A stretch of DNA of 64,000 nt, from contig CAYXOL010000019.1 of assembly GCA_964467165.1 (NCBI GenBank), positions 1 to 64,000 of the forward strand, given 5' to 3'. The notes beneath the pieces are model-generated. The model had not been told where the DNA came from. It was given only the letters and a program-made list of their open reading frames with translations, and made no database searches. Shown piece by piece: positions 17,713-25,415 of this stretch. Each line of letters starts with the position of its first letter. The first letter of the stretch is position 1. The position numbers and the translations under genes are program-made. Origin of the DNA: Clostridium_AD sp964467165 (GTDB lineage Bacteria; Bacillota; Clostridia; Clostridiales; Clostridiaceae).

Positions 17713-18340
17713 TTTTTTCTTCCCCTCGCAATTTGCTAATAAATTTAATTATAGTCTACTAATTTTCATAAACAAAACCTAGAATTTCTCATTTTTTTGA
17801 TATATACAAGCATTTAAGTCGATTTTTTGAAGAAAACCCTGTGTTTCCTCTGAATATATCCAAATTGTGATATATTCCTACATATAAAATAATTCCCCCT
17901 TTACTTATTCAATTAATTTATTTCTTATAATATACTCAATATTCAAACAATTCACAACTTTCCAACTTGGTATTTTAACAACGCTGATTTAACTGGTGTT
18001 TAGGGACTTTATATAATAGAATTAATCTATTTAAACATTTACAAAAATTGTTTTCATTAAAAATTTCACTTAGCAATTGTTCTTTTTTTTAAAACAATTG
18101 CAATATATCATTTTGATAAATTCATTTTTTCTTATAATATATTTATTTTATATATTATTTTTTCCATTAGGCCGCCGTAATATACATATTTTTTTTCTAT
18201 TTTACGAGGTATAGGCTTTTAAATACCACATTTAAGGATAATCAATACATTCAAACATTATAAATCGCTACATACAAACATGCTTTTTTCGCACCTGGAA
18301 ATTATGATTTTTGAAAGTTTTTTTTAAATAAATGTTAAAA
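17713..18340 (-). other. long AT-rich intergenic region upstream of the atp operon
   Basis: About 630 bp with no credible gene on either strand. It contains a candidate atp promoter (17929-17957), a second weaker TATAAT on the minus strand at 17748-17753, and a perfect 9-bp inverted repeat GCAATTGTT (18073-18081)/AACAATTGC (18093-18101) with an 11-nt loop. No riboswitch class was recognised. Confidence 0.4.
17929..17957 (-). promoter_or_regulatory. candidate atp operon promoter
   Basis: Reverse strand: -35 TTGTGA (17952-17957), 17-bp spacer, -10 TATATT (17929-17934). It would give a leader of about 210 nt before atpI. Moderate match only. Confidence 0.35.
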
Positions 18341-18382
18341 AAATAAGTTTAAAAATTTATTTCTAAATTCCTAAACTTATTT
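18341..18382 (-). terminator. terminator after wecB
   Basis: AAATAAGTTTA (18341-18351) and TAAACTTATTT (18372-18382), 20-nt loop, then TTTT on the minus strand. It lies about 10 bp past the wecB stop. Confidence 0.65.
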
Positions 18383-18391
18383 AAGCTGTTT

Positions 18392-19516
18392 TTATTCCAA
18401 CTTAAAATATTCCACTAGCGAATCTACTATTTTAACAGAAGCATTTCCATCACCATAAGGATTAACTGATGTACTCATTTGATTATACTCATCCGAATCC
18501 CTTAGGAGCCTATTAGCATTTGATACAATTTCCCCAACTTCTGTTCCCACTAGCCTTACTGTACCAGCTTGCTCTGCCTCCACTCTCTCCGTAACATCCC
18601 TAAGGACTAAAACCGGTTTACCTAAATGAGGAGCCTCTTCTTGAATCCCTCCCGAATCAGTCATTACTAGATAACATTTTTTCATTAAGTTGTGGATTTC
18701 ACCTGTGTCAATAGGTTGAAGTAAATGTATTCTGTCCACATCATTTAAAATACTGTATGCCATATCTTTTACTACCGGATTGGGATGAACTAGATACAAT
18801 ACTTCTACATCTTTATTTTCGCAGGCAATAATTTTCAATGCATTACATATATTTTCAATTCCAACGCCCCAATTTTCTCTTCTATGAGCTGTAACCATTA
18901 TTACTTTTTTATTTTTATAATCAATCTTATTTAGTTCACAATTTTCAAAAATATAGTCTTCTTTGATTGTAAACTTCATAGAATCTATAACTGTATTCCC
19001 TGTAACAAAAATAGCACTATTCTCCACGCCCTCTCTTAATAGGTTTTCTCTAGATGTGGTAGTAGGCGCAAAGTGCAAATCAGCTAATGCTCCAGTTAGC
19101 TTCCTATTAATCTCTTCTGGATACGGGAAAAATTTATTATGAGTCCTAAGTCCCGCTTCTACATGACCAACGGGTATTTTCCTATAAAAAGCAGCAAGCG
19201 AGGCCGCAAATGTGGTGGTAGTGTCCCCATGTACAAGCACTATATCTGGCTTCTCCTCCTCAAATATCTCCTCTAGTCCCTGTAGTACAGAGCAAGTTAT
19301 CCCTGTTAAGCTTTGTTTTGATTTCATTATGTTTAAATCATATCTTGGAATTATGTTAAAAAGATCCAAGACTTGGTCTAATAGTTCTCTGTGCTGCGCA
19401 GTAACACATACCACACATTGTATTACAGATTTTTTTTCTAATTCTTTAACTAAAGGTGCCATTTTTATAGCTTCAGGTCTTGTACCAAATATTACTATAA
19501 CTTTAATATTCTTCAC
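18392..19516 (-). CDS. wecB: UDP-N-acetylglucosamine 2-epimerase (non-hydrolysing)
   Basis: 374 aa. Interconverts UDP-GlcNAc and UDP-ManNAc, supplying ManNAc for wall teichoic acid or related polymers. GT-B fold with family motifs VIFGTRPEAIKMAPL, VHGDTTTTFAA, GHVEAGLRT and TDSGGIQEEAP. The start is GTG at 19516 with AGGAGGGG upstream. It follows tagO by about 80 bp, consistent with one wall-polymer pathway. Confidence 0.94.
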   Translation of the reverse strand: MKNIKVIVIFGTRPEAIKMAPLVKELEKKSVIQCVVCVTAQHRELLDQVLDLFNIIPRYDLNIMKSKQSLTGITCSVLQGLEEIFEEEKPDIVLVHGDTTTTFAASLAAFYRKIPVGHVEAGLRTHNKFFPYPEEINRKLTGALADLHFAPTTTSRENLLREGVENSAIFVTGNTVIDSMKFTIKEDYIFENCELNKIDYKNKKVIMVTAHRRENWGVGIENICNALKIIACENKDVEVLYLVHPNPVVKDMAYSILNDVDRIHLLQPIDTGEIHNLMKKCYLVMTDSGGIQEEAPHLGKPVLVLRDVTERVEAEQAGTVRLVGTEVGEIVSNANRLLRDSDEYNQMSTSVNPYGDGNASVKIVDSLVEYFKLE

Positions 19517-19596
19517 AAAGGTCCCCTCCTAATTTATCTTGTTAAAATTACCACCACTTGCAAAATTTTTATTTATTGATTTTATAAGATATAAAT

Positions 19597-20625
19597 TTAT
19601 TCTTTATGCTTGAAAATACCATATTTCCAGGCTGCCGCAACAGATATAACCATTACTAAAGCTAACACAAAATACGCTCTTTGATTATTCATTTTCATGG
19701 CTATAATTGCAATGCCACCGAGTACCGCACTAATAAAATACATAATAATAACTGCCTCTCTTTGGTTAAGACCCATATCCAAAAGCCGATGGTGCAAATG
19801 CCCTTTATCTGCTTGCATCATAGGTTTCCCATTAGCTTTCCTTCTAATCATAGCGAAAAGAATGTCATAAATAGGTAATGCAAAAGCTAAAATTGGTACT
19901 GCTATAACAAATGCTGTTGCAGATTTAATAGCACCTTCAATTGAAATTGCGGCCAAAAGAAACCCTAGTAATTGAGAGCCCGTATCCCCCATAAAAATAG
20001 AAGCCGGATTAAAATTATATGGTAAAAACCCTAAAATCGCCCCGCTTAAAACAGCAGTCAAAAATGCTGCCTCCAGCCTCCCATTAATTATAGATACAAT
20101 CATTAACGTAACGCAAGATATAAATGCTATACCTGCTGCCAGTCCATCCAATCCATCTATTAGATTAAACGCATTGGTGACACCTAGAATCCATATTATC
20201 GTCATAGGAATACTAATCCATCCTATGTTTAGATATGGGTAAAATTCCCTGAAAGGATTAGTCAAAACCGATATACTTACTCCTGATATTAAAATGCATG
20301 CAGCTGCTGCTATCTGTATCAAAAGCTTGTATTTCGCACTCAGTTCTTTAATATCATCTATTACTCCACCAATAACGATTATAGTTGCACCAACAATTAT
20401 ACCCAGTTGCGAACTTGTCAAAATGCCATTATATAAAATTACACCTATAACAAAAGATATATATATAGCAAGCCCTCCCATAACCGGAATCGGTTTTGAA
20501 TGAACTCGCCTTTCATCTTTAGGCACATCAATTGCATTGACTTTTATTGCAAACTTCTTAACTAGTGGGGTAATTATAAAAGAAATTAAAGCTGTAACTA
20601 TCGCTAAAATATATATATTACTCAT
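19597..20625 (-). CDS. tagO: Undecaprenyl-phosphate GlcNAc-1-phosphate transferase (WecA/TagO family)
   Basis: 342 aa, about 10-11 membrane segments. Family motifs: a DDIKEL aspartate pair, NAFNLIDGLDGLAAG, and FMGDTGSQLLGF, with a HLHHRLLDMG histidine loop near the end. It starts wall teichoic acid or similar polymer synthesis by loading GlcNAc-1-P on the lipid carrier. The GlcNAc rather than MurNAc-peptide substrate is inferred from the HLHHRL loop and the adjacent wecB. Confidence 0.9.
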   Translation of the reverse strand: MSNIYILAIVTALISFIITPLVKKFAIKVNAIDVPKDERRVHSKPIPVMGGLAIYISFVIGVILYNGILTSSQLGIIVGATIIVIGGVIDDIKELSAKYKLLIQIAAAACILISGVSISVLTNPFREFYPYLNIGWISIPMTIIWILGVTNAFNLIDGLDGLAAGIAFISCVTLMIVSIINGRLEAAFLTAVLSGAILGFLPYNFNPASIFMGDTGSQLLGFLLAAISIEGAIKSATAFVIAVPILAFALPIYDILFAMIRRKANGKPMMQADKGHLHHRLLDMGLNQREAVIIMYFISAVLGGIAIIAMKMNNQRAYFVLALVMVISVAAAWKYGIFKHKE

Positions 20626-20725
20626 AAAAAAAACCTTTCTTTCACAAAATCAGTGTTTTTATTTGATAAATATAAATTGAAATTCATGTAATCAATAAAT
20701 GAATATGATTTATAAAATTTCATAA

Positions 20726-21214
20726 TTAATATCCACCATCACCTTGAAGTGAGTCATCATTTTCTATCCATTCCTCTATATATAAGGTTTTATATTGTAT
20801 TTTGTTATCTCTAATTATTACTTTCTCTATACCAGAATTAATTATAAATCTCTTGCATAAAGAACATGGGGATGCATTAGCAACTAATTCACCGTTATTT
20901 ACTTCTTTTCCAACTAAATACAATGTGGCACCAATCATCTCACTTCTGCGAGCTGATATAATTGCATTTTGTTCTGCATGTACTGATCTACAAAGCTCAT
21001 ACCGTGTTCCTCTGGGAATTTTTAATTCTTCTCTTCTGCAAACTCCTAAATCACAGCAATTGGCTCTACCTCTAGGTGCCCCAGTATATCCAGTAGACAT
21101 AATTTCATCATTCTTTACTATTATCGCAGCAAAATTTCTCCGCATACAAGTTCCTCTCTCAGCTATAGTTTCGCATATATCTAAATAATAATTATGTTTG
21201 TCAATTCTTTCCAT
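20726..21214 (-). CDS. comEB: dCMP deaminase (ComEB family)
   Basis: 162 aa from the ATG at 21214 behind GAGGGATG. Zinc-dependent cytidine/deoxycytidylate deaminase fold with SVHAEQNAI (ligand His and catalytic Glu) and PCSLCKRFI (two Cys ligands). An extra Cys/His-containing insertion (TGYTGAPRGRANCCDLGVC) before the active site is typical of dCMP deaminases. It converts dCMP to dUMP for thymidylate synthesis. Confidence 0.9.
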   Translation of the reverse strand: MERIDKHNYYLDICETIAERGTCMRRNFAAIIVKNDEIMSTGYTGAPRGRANCCDLGVCRREELKIPRGTRYELCRSVHAEQNAIISARRSEMIGATLYLVGKEVNNGELVANASPCSLCKRFIINSGIEKVIIRDNKIQYKTLYIEEWIENDDSLQGDGGY

Positions 21215-21372
21215 AAACATCCCTCGCATAAATATATTTTAATTATGTAGATGAGAGCTCAAAAATAAAAGTAAATCTATAATCTAATAATCAATCCCTA
21301 TCATTTTACACTAAAATACTAATAATTTAAAGTGTTTAATATTCTTATCAGATAAATTTACCATAAATTAAA

Positions 21373-21406
21373 AAAGCATATATTATATTCTCATAATATA
21401 TGCTTT
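21373..21406. terminator. bidirectional hairpin terminator after the Fe-S protein gene
   Basis: Perfect 14-bp inverted repeat AAAGCATATATTAT (21373-21386) and complement (21393-21406), 6-nt loop, with A-run before and T/A-rich after. It lies downstream of the Fe-S protein gene. Its outer arm sequence recurs in the hairpin at 48371-48434. Confidence 0.75.
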
Positions 21407-21458
21407 CTAAAAAAATTAAACACCCGGAAAATGTAGTTTTAAATCATCCAAGGCAATC

Positions 21459-22187
21459 CTAGATTATTGCTCCATTTATGCTAATAGTTACTTCTTTATA
21501 AGGTACTATTATTCCAGCCTCAAGCATAGCGCCTTTTACGCAGCTAACCATACCGCCACAACAAGGTACTTCCATTCTAACTACTGTGATGCTCTTAATA
21601 TCATTATTTTTTAATATTTCTGCGATTTTCTCTTTATAATAATCATTGTCATCAAGTTTGGGACAGCCTATAAGTGTTACTCTTCCTTTTATAAATTCCT
21701 TGTGAAAATTCCCATAAGCATAAGCACAGCAATCTGCAGCAATTAATATATCTGCGCCTTTTAAAAATTCTGCCTTAGTATTCGCTAGCTTTAACTGAAT
21801 TGGCCATTGATTTAATTGAGATGGCACCAATACCTCTTCAACAATGTTTATTTTATTAGGTACCTGTTTTATTTTTAAATCAACATTTCTTTTTATGCTC
21901 TTTTCCATTGTACCGGGACATCCACAGGGCAAATTAGGCTTCACAGCATGTTTCTCCTTTTTTATTTCAACCGCCTGTAGATCATAGTCCGCAGCATCTC
22001 TGTGAATTATTTTAATAGCATCTGTAGGACACTGAGGTAGACAATCTCCCAGACCATCACAATATTCATCACTAATCAATTTAGCTTTCCCATTAACAAG
22101 TTCTATGGCACCCTCATGACAACCACTTATACATACCCCACAACCATTACATTTATTTTCATCTATACTAATAATATCTCTTTTCAT
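21459..22187 (-). CDS. 4Fe-4S ferredoxin-type iron-sulfur protein
   Basis: 242 aa from the ATG at 22187 behind AGGAGG; an upstream in-frame start at 22247 has none. The N-terminus has one full cluster motif CNGCGVCISGCHEG and a second, CDGLGDCLPQCP, in which the second Cys is Leu. Further Cys groups follow: CGCPG (about 98-102), DCCAY, GCPKL and VPCCGG with a later Cys. This is a known clostridial family of redox proteins with no defined substrate. It is divergent from a Crp/Fnr regulator and near rubrerythrin, so a role in redox or nitrosative stress is likely but inferred. Confidence 0.75.
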   Translation of the reverse strand: MKRDIISIDENKCNGCGVCISGCHEGAIELVNGKAKLISDEYCDGLGDCLPQCPTDAIKIIHRDAADYDLQAVEIKKEKHAVKPNLPCGCPGTMEKSIKRNVDLKIKQVPNKINIVEEVLVPSQLNQWPIQLKLANTKAEFLKGADILIAADCCAYAYGNFHKEFIKGRVTLIGCPKLDDNDYYKEKIAEILKNNDIKSITVVRMEVPCCGGMVSCVKGAMLEAGIIVPYKEVTISINGAII

Positions 22188-22298
22188 GCTAAATCCTCCT
22201 ATTTTTTTATATTTTTTATTCAAGGCACATTCAAATAAATAAAACACAATTTCATCATACTATTGTATTTATCTTAATTCACCAAATTAACTATTTCA

Positions 22299-22356
22299 TT
22301 GACTGTATATATAAATTATATTAGAATTAATTATGATAATATGTAACCCATGTTAC
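22299..22356 (+). promoter_or_regulatory. promoter and dyad operator of the Fnr-like gene
   Basis: -35 TTGACT (22299-22304), 17-bp spacer, -10 TAGAAT (22322-22327). A dyad GTAAC-N4-GTTAC follows at 22343-22356, about 10-23 bp after the expected start. The spacing resembles Crp/Fnr-family sites, and the position would allow repression. Confidence 0.55.
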
Positions 22357-22382
22357 CAAATTAAAAATTTGAAGGTGATTTT

Positions 22383-23078
22383 ATGAATAAACTAATTGAT
22401 AGCTTAACTCAATGTATTTTATTTGAGGGTTTAACCCTTGCTGAGCTAGAAAATTTAATCCTTAATATAAATTATTCCGTCTCCGATAATTGTAAAGACT
22501 GCGTTGAATGCCGCACTTGCATGGTGGCCATAGAGGGGGATATCTGCCATTCACTTGGCATTGTCATTCAAGGTGAACTTGAAGTACAGAAACATTATGC
22601 CAGTGGAAAGGTAGTTACACTGGCGAAATTAAATAAGGGGAAAACATTTGGTGAAGCAATTGCTTTTTCAGAAACAAATGTATACCCAGCTACTATAGTA
22701 TCTTCTAAAGGTTCAATTATACTTTATATTTCAAAAAAAGATATTATAGCCATGTGTAGCTCCTACCCCAAAGTACTAAATAACTTTATGCAATTATTAT
22801 CAAGTAAAATTCTTTTATTAAATAGAAAAATTAAAGAACTATCTTTTGAAACACTAAGACAAAAAATATCTAATTACATACTCAGTCAATATGAAATTCA
22901 AAAAACCACAAGCATAACCATTCCTATGTCTAGAAAAAGTCTTGCCGAGCATCTCGGCGTTCAAAGACCATCACTTTCAAGGGAGTTCGTCAATATGAAA
23001 ACAGATGGTTTAATAGATTTCAATAAGAGTCTAGTCCAAATAAAAGATTTGGAGAAACTTAAGGATATATTAGTATAA
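22383..23078 (+). CDS. Crp/Fnr-family regulator with Cys-rich N-terminus
   Basis: 231 aa. The N-terminal cyclic-nucleotide-type beta-barrel is interrupted near residues 37-55 by a cysteine cluster (NCKDCVECRTC, then ICHS), which could bind a metal or Fe-S cluster. A dimerisation helix follows (VLNNFMQLLSSKILLLNRKIK), then a winged helix-turn-helix SRKSLAEHLGVQRPSLSREFVNM. A ribosome site GAAGGTGA precedes the ATG. It is divergent from an Fe-S protein gene and has a Crp-type dyad in its own leader. The sensing ligand is not readable from sequence. Confidence 0.85.
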   Translation: MNKLIDSLTQCILFEGLTLAELENLILNINYSVSDNCKDCVECRTCMVAIEGDICHSLGIVIQGELEVQKHYASGKVVTLAKLNKGKTFGEAIAFSETNVYPATIVSSKGSIILYISKKDIIAMCSSYPKVLNNFMQLLSSKILLLNRKIKELSFETLRQKISNYILSQYEIQKTTSITIPMSRKSLAEHLGVQRPSLSREFVNMKTDGLIDFNKSLVQIKDLEKLKDILV

Positions 23079-23122
23079 CTTTATACAAAATGCATTTTTT
23101 TATTGCAAATATTAAATTTTAC

Positions 23123-23151
23123 TTGATAATAGTTATCCATTCGTGTATAGT
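23123..23151 (+). promoter_or_regulatory. rubrerythrin promoter with possible PerR box
   Basis: -35 TTGATA (23123-23128), 17-bp spacer, -10 TATAGT (23146-23151). A dyad GATAA-TAG-TTATC (23125-23137) overlaps the -35. Its 15-mer agrees at 10 of 14 positions with the PerR consensus TTATAATNATTATAA as I recall it. Peroxide control is known for reverse rubrerythrins in Clostridium acetobutylicum; here it is inference. Confidence 0.5.
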
Positions 23152-23246
23152 TTATATTATAGGGATTTAGATTATAAATTTCCTACCTAATCAGATAATA
23201 ATATTACTTATACTAATCATTACCTGACACAATAGAACTACAAGAG

Positions 23247-23271
23247 AGATAACAATTAATAATTGTTATCT
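23247..23271 (+). other. 5' leader hairpin of the rubrerythrin mRNA
   Basis: Perfect 11-bp stem AGATAACAATT (23247-23257) and complement (23261-23271), 3-nt loop, between promoter and ribosome site (AAGGGGG near 23285). No T-run. It may stabilise the mRNA 5' end. Confidence 0.5.
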
Positions 23272-23302
23272 ACTCCAGCCAACTACAAGGGGGAAAATAA
23301 AA

Positions 23303-23848
23303 ATGAAAAAATTTGTTTGTACAGTATGTGGATATATCCACGAAGGTGACTTTGCACCTGATGTTTGCCCAGTTTGCGGCGCAAAAAGTGATAAATTTGT
23401 TGAACAAAATGAAGATGATATGTCTTGGGCAGATGAACATAAAATCGGAGTTGCTAAAGATGCAAGTCCAGAAGTTTTAGAAGCATTAAGAGCTAATTTT
23501 GTTGGGGAATGTACTGAAGTTGGTATGTATCTAGCAATGAGCCGTCAAGCCGATAGGGAAGGATTCCCAGAAGTTGCAGCAGCTTATAAGCGAATAGCTT
23601 TTGAGGAAGCCGATCACGCTTCAAAATTTGCAGAGCTTCTTGGAGAAGTAGTAACATCTGATACTAAGAAAAACCTTGAAATGAGAGTTGCTGCTGAACA
23701 TGGCGCTTGCCAAGGTAAAAAAGACCTAGCTACTTTAGCTAAGAAACTTAACTATGATGCAATTCACGATACAGTACACGAAATGTGTAAAGATGAAGCA
23801 CGTCACGGTTCTGCATTTAAGGGATTACTTAATAGATATTTTCAATAA
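23303..23848 (+). CDS. Reverse rubrerythrin (N-terminal rubredoxin)
   Basis: 181 aa. The N-terminal rubredoxin-like iron site has two Cys pairs, CTVCGY and CPVCGA. A four-helix diiron domain follows with Glu/His ligands in NFVGECTEVGMY, FEEADHASKF, AAEHGACQGK and MCKDEARHGSAF. Canonical rubrerythrin has the opposite domain order. It reduces peroxide and, with partners, oxygen in anaerobes. The 5' side has a promoter, a hairpin leader and a strong ribosome site, so high expression is likely. Confidence 0.93.
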   Translation: MKKFVCTVCGYIHEGDFAPDVCPVCGAKSDKFVEQNEDDMSWADEHKIGVAKDASPEVLEALRANFVGECTEVGMYLAMSRQADREGFPEVAAAYKRIAFEEADHASKFAELLGEVVTSDTKKNLEMRVAAEHGACQGKKDLATLAKKLNYDAIHDTVHEMCKDEARHGSAFKGLLNRYFQ

Positions 23849-23858
23849 TATTAAATTA

Positions 23859-23918
23859 AGCAAAATCTAAAAAGCAACTTACAGATAATTTTCTGTAAGT
23901 TGCTTTTTAGATTTTGCT
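23859..23918. terminator. very long bidirectional terminator between rubrerythrin and upp
   Basis: Perfect 26-bp inverted repeat (arms 23859-23884 and 23893-23918) plus one more A-T pair at the loop. The stem includes AAAAAGCAACTTACAG and its complement. It separates two convergent genes and is longer than a usual intrinsic terminator. Confidence 0.85.
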
Positions 23919-23924
23919 AATTAA

Positions 23925-24554
23925 TTATTTAGTTCCAAATAATCTGTCTCCAGCATCTCCAAGGCCTGGTACTATATATCCTTTTTCATTTAATTTTTCA
24001 TCAATTGAAGCTACATATATATCCACATCCGAGTGTTCATCCTGGATAGCCTTAATCCCCTCTGGTGCTGCTATAAGACACATGATTCTTATGTTTTTTG
24101 CTCCTCTTTTCTTAAGGGCTGAAATTGCATCTATCGCAGAACCTCCTGTAGCAATCATAGGATCTGTAATAATTACATCTCTTTCATTAATGTCCTGAGG
24201 TAATTTGCAGAAATACTCAACTGGTTGCAGTGTTTCCTCATTTCTATACATGCCTATATGACCAACTTTAGCTGCCGGTATAATTTTTAGCATGCCATCA
24301 ACCATACCTAGCCCTGCTCTTAGTATTGGTACTATGGCCATTTTCTTTCCAGCTAAAACATTGCATTTAGTTATACAAATAGGAGTTTCAATTTCTATTT
24401 CTTCTAATTGTATATCCCGCGTAACCTCGTAAGCCATAAGCATTGCAACCTCTTGAACTAAGTCTCTAAAATCCTTTGAACCTGTGTTTTTGTCTCTTAT
24501 GTATGCCAATTTGTGTTGTATAAGCGGGTGTGATATTTGTGTAACTTTACTCAT
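23925..24554 (-). CDS. upp: Uracil phosphoribosyltransferase
   Basis: 209 aa from the ATG at 24554 behind TTGGAGG; the in-frame TTG at 24569 overlaps that site. It converts uracil and PRPP to UMP. Family motifs: VPILRAGLGMVDG, the PRPP loop VIITDPMIATGGSA, and the C-terminal YIVPGLGDAGDRLFGT uracil-binding loop. It follows rpiB by about 40 bp. Confidence 0.96.
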   Translation of the reverse strand: MSKVTQISHPLIQHKLAYIRDKNTGSKDFRDLVQEVAMLMAYEVTRDIQLEEIEIETPICITKCNVLAGKKMAIVPILRAGLGMVDGMLKIIPAAKVGHIGMYRNEETLQPVEYFCKLPQDINERDVIITDPMIATGGSAIDAISALKKRGAKNIRIMCLIAAPEGIKAIQDEHSDVDIYVASIDEKLNEKGYIVPGLGDAGDRLFGTK

Positions 24555-24594
24555 ATATTTTTCCTCCAATTATTTAATGATTTTGTTAAATTAT

Positions 24595-25044
24595 TTATTT
24601 TGAATATTTTTTCTCAATTTCTGTAATTTTATTAATTCTCTTTTGGTGTCTTTCTCCTTGAAACTTAGCACTTATAAAAGTATCTACGATATCTAGTGCT
24701 AATCCAATTCCAATAACCCTAGCGCCGAGAGTAAGAACATTAGCATTATTGTGTTCTCTTGCAGCATGAGCACTAAAGGTGTCATGACATAGCGCAGCTC
24801 TTATGCCAGGCACCTTATTAGCAGCGATGCCTATCCCTATACCAGTTCCACATATTAATATCCCTAGTTCAAACTTTTCTTCTACTACACCCATGGCAAC
24901 TTTCAATGCAAAGTCTGGATAATCACATGAATCCTCAGTATATGTACCGAAGTCTGTTATCTCAATATTTTTACTCTCCAAATGCATAATTATTTGCTTT
25001 TTAAACTCTAAACCACCATGATCACTACCCAATGCTATTTTCAT
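24595..25044 (-). CDS. rpiB: Ribose-5-phosphate isomerase B
   Basis: 149 aa. It interconverts ribose 5-phosphate and ribulose 5-phosphate. RpiB signatures: IALGSDHGGLEFK at the N-terminus, the catalytic Cys in LICGTGIGIGIAANK, and HNNANVLTLGARVIG. ATGGAGGTG precedes the ATG. The order sua5 - (ywlE) - rpiB - upp is common in Firmicutes. Confidence 0.95.
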   Translation of the reverse strand: MKIALGSDHGGLEFKKQIIMHLESKNIEITDFGTYTEDSCDYPDFALKVAMGVVEEKFELGILICGTGIGIGIAANKVPGIRAALCHDTFSAHAAREHNNANVLTLGARVIGIGLALDIVDTFISAKFQGERHQKRINKITEIEKKYSK

Positions 25045-25121
25045 AGTAAAACACCTCCATGATATATTTTCTTATTATAGATATTATATTACAAAAAAGA
25101 AGATATCAGCATTTAAATAAA

Positions 25122-25319
25122 CTATTTAAATACCATTATCTTCCTTGTATTATTCCATAATAAGAATATATTATTCTTTAACCCATCAAAAAACTTTGAA
25201 TAAATCGGAATACACGCAACACAGGGTTCAATATTATTTATAGCAAATAATTTATTGCAAACAGCTTCTATCATATAGCTTTTTCGCATTTCTTCATTAT
25301 AAATATATAATATATCCAT
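25122..25319 (-). pseudogene. degenerate YwlE/low-molecular-weight phosphatase remnant
   Basis: 65 aa from an ATG at 25319 behind a strong CGAGGAGG. The first 18 residues, MDILYIYNEEMRKSYMIE, align without gaps to the phosphatase loop of YwlE (MDIIFVCTGNTSRSPMAE). The catalytic Cys7 is Tyr and the loop Arg13 is Lys. Normal length is about 150; the middle and the C-terminal acid motif are absent. It lies exactly where ywlE is expected, between sua5 and rpiB. The open frame and good ribosome site could also mean a small repurposed protein, so this is a remnant by homology, not by a visible frameshift. Confidence 0.6.
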
Positions 25320-25415
25320 AGTTCCTCCTCGTATTCCTCTGGTTAGATAATAATTATCCATTATTATCCTCTTGAATTCCTCTAAAATTACGCCTAATAT
25401 AAACTGTTATCTACA

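Noticed and set aside
17713..18340. Replication origin
   Set aside because: AT-rich only; no cluster of DnaA-box-like TTATCCACA motifs and no dnaA nearby.
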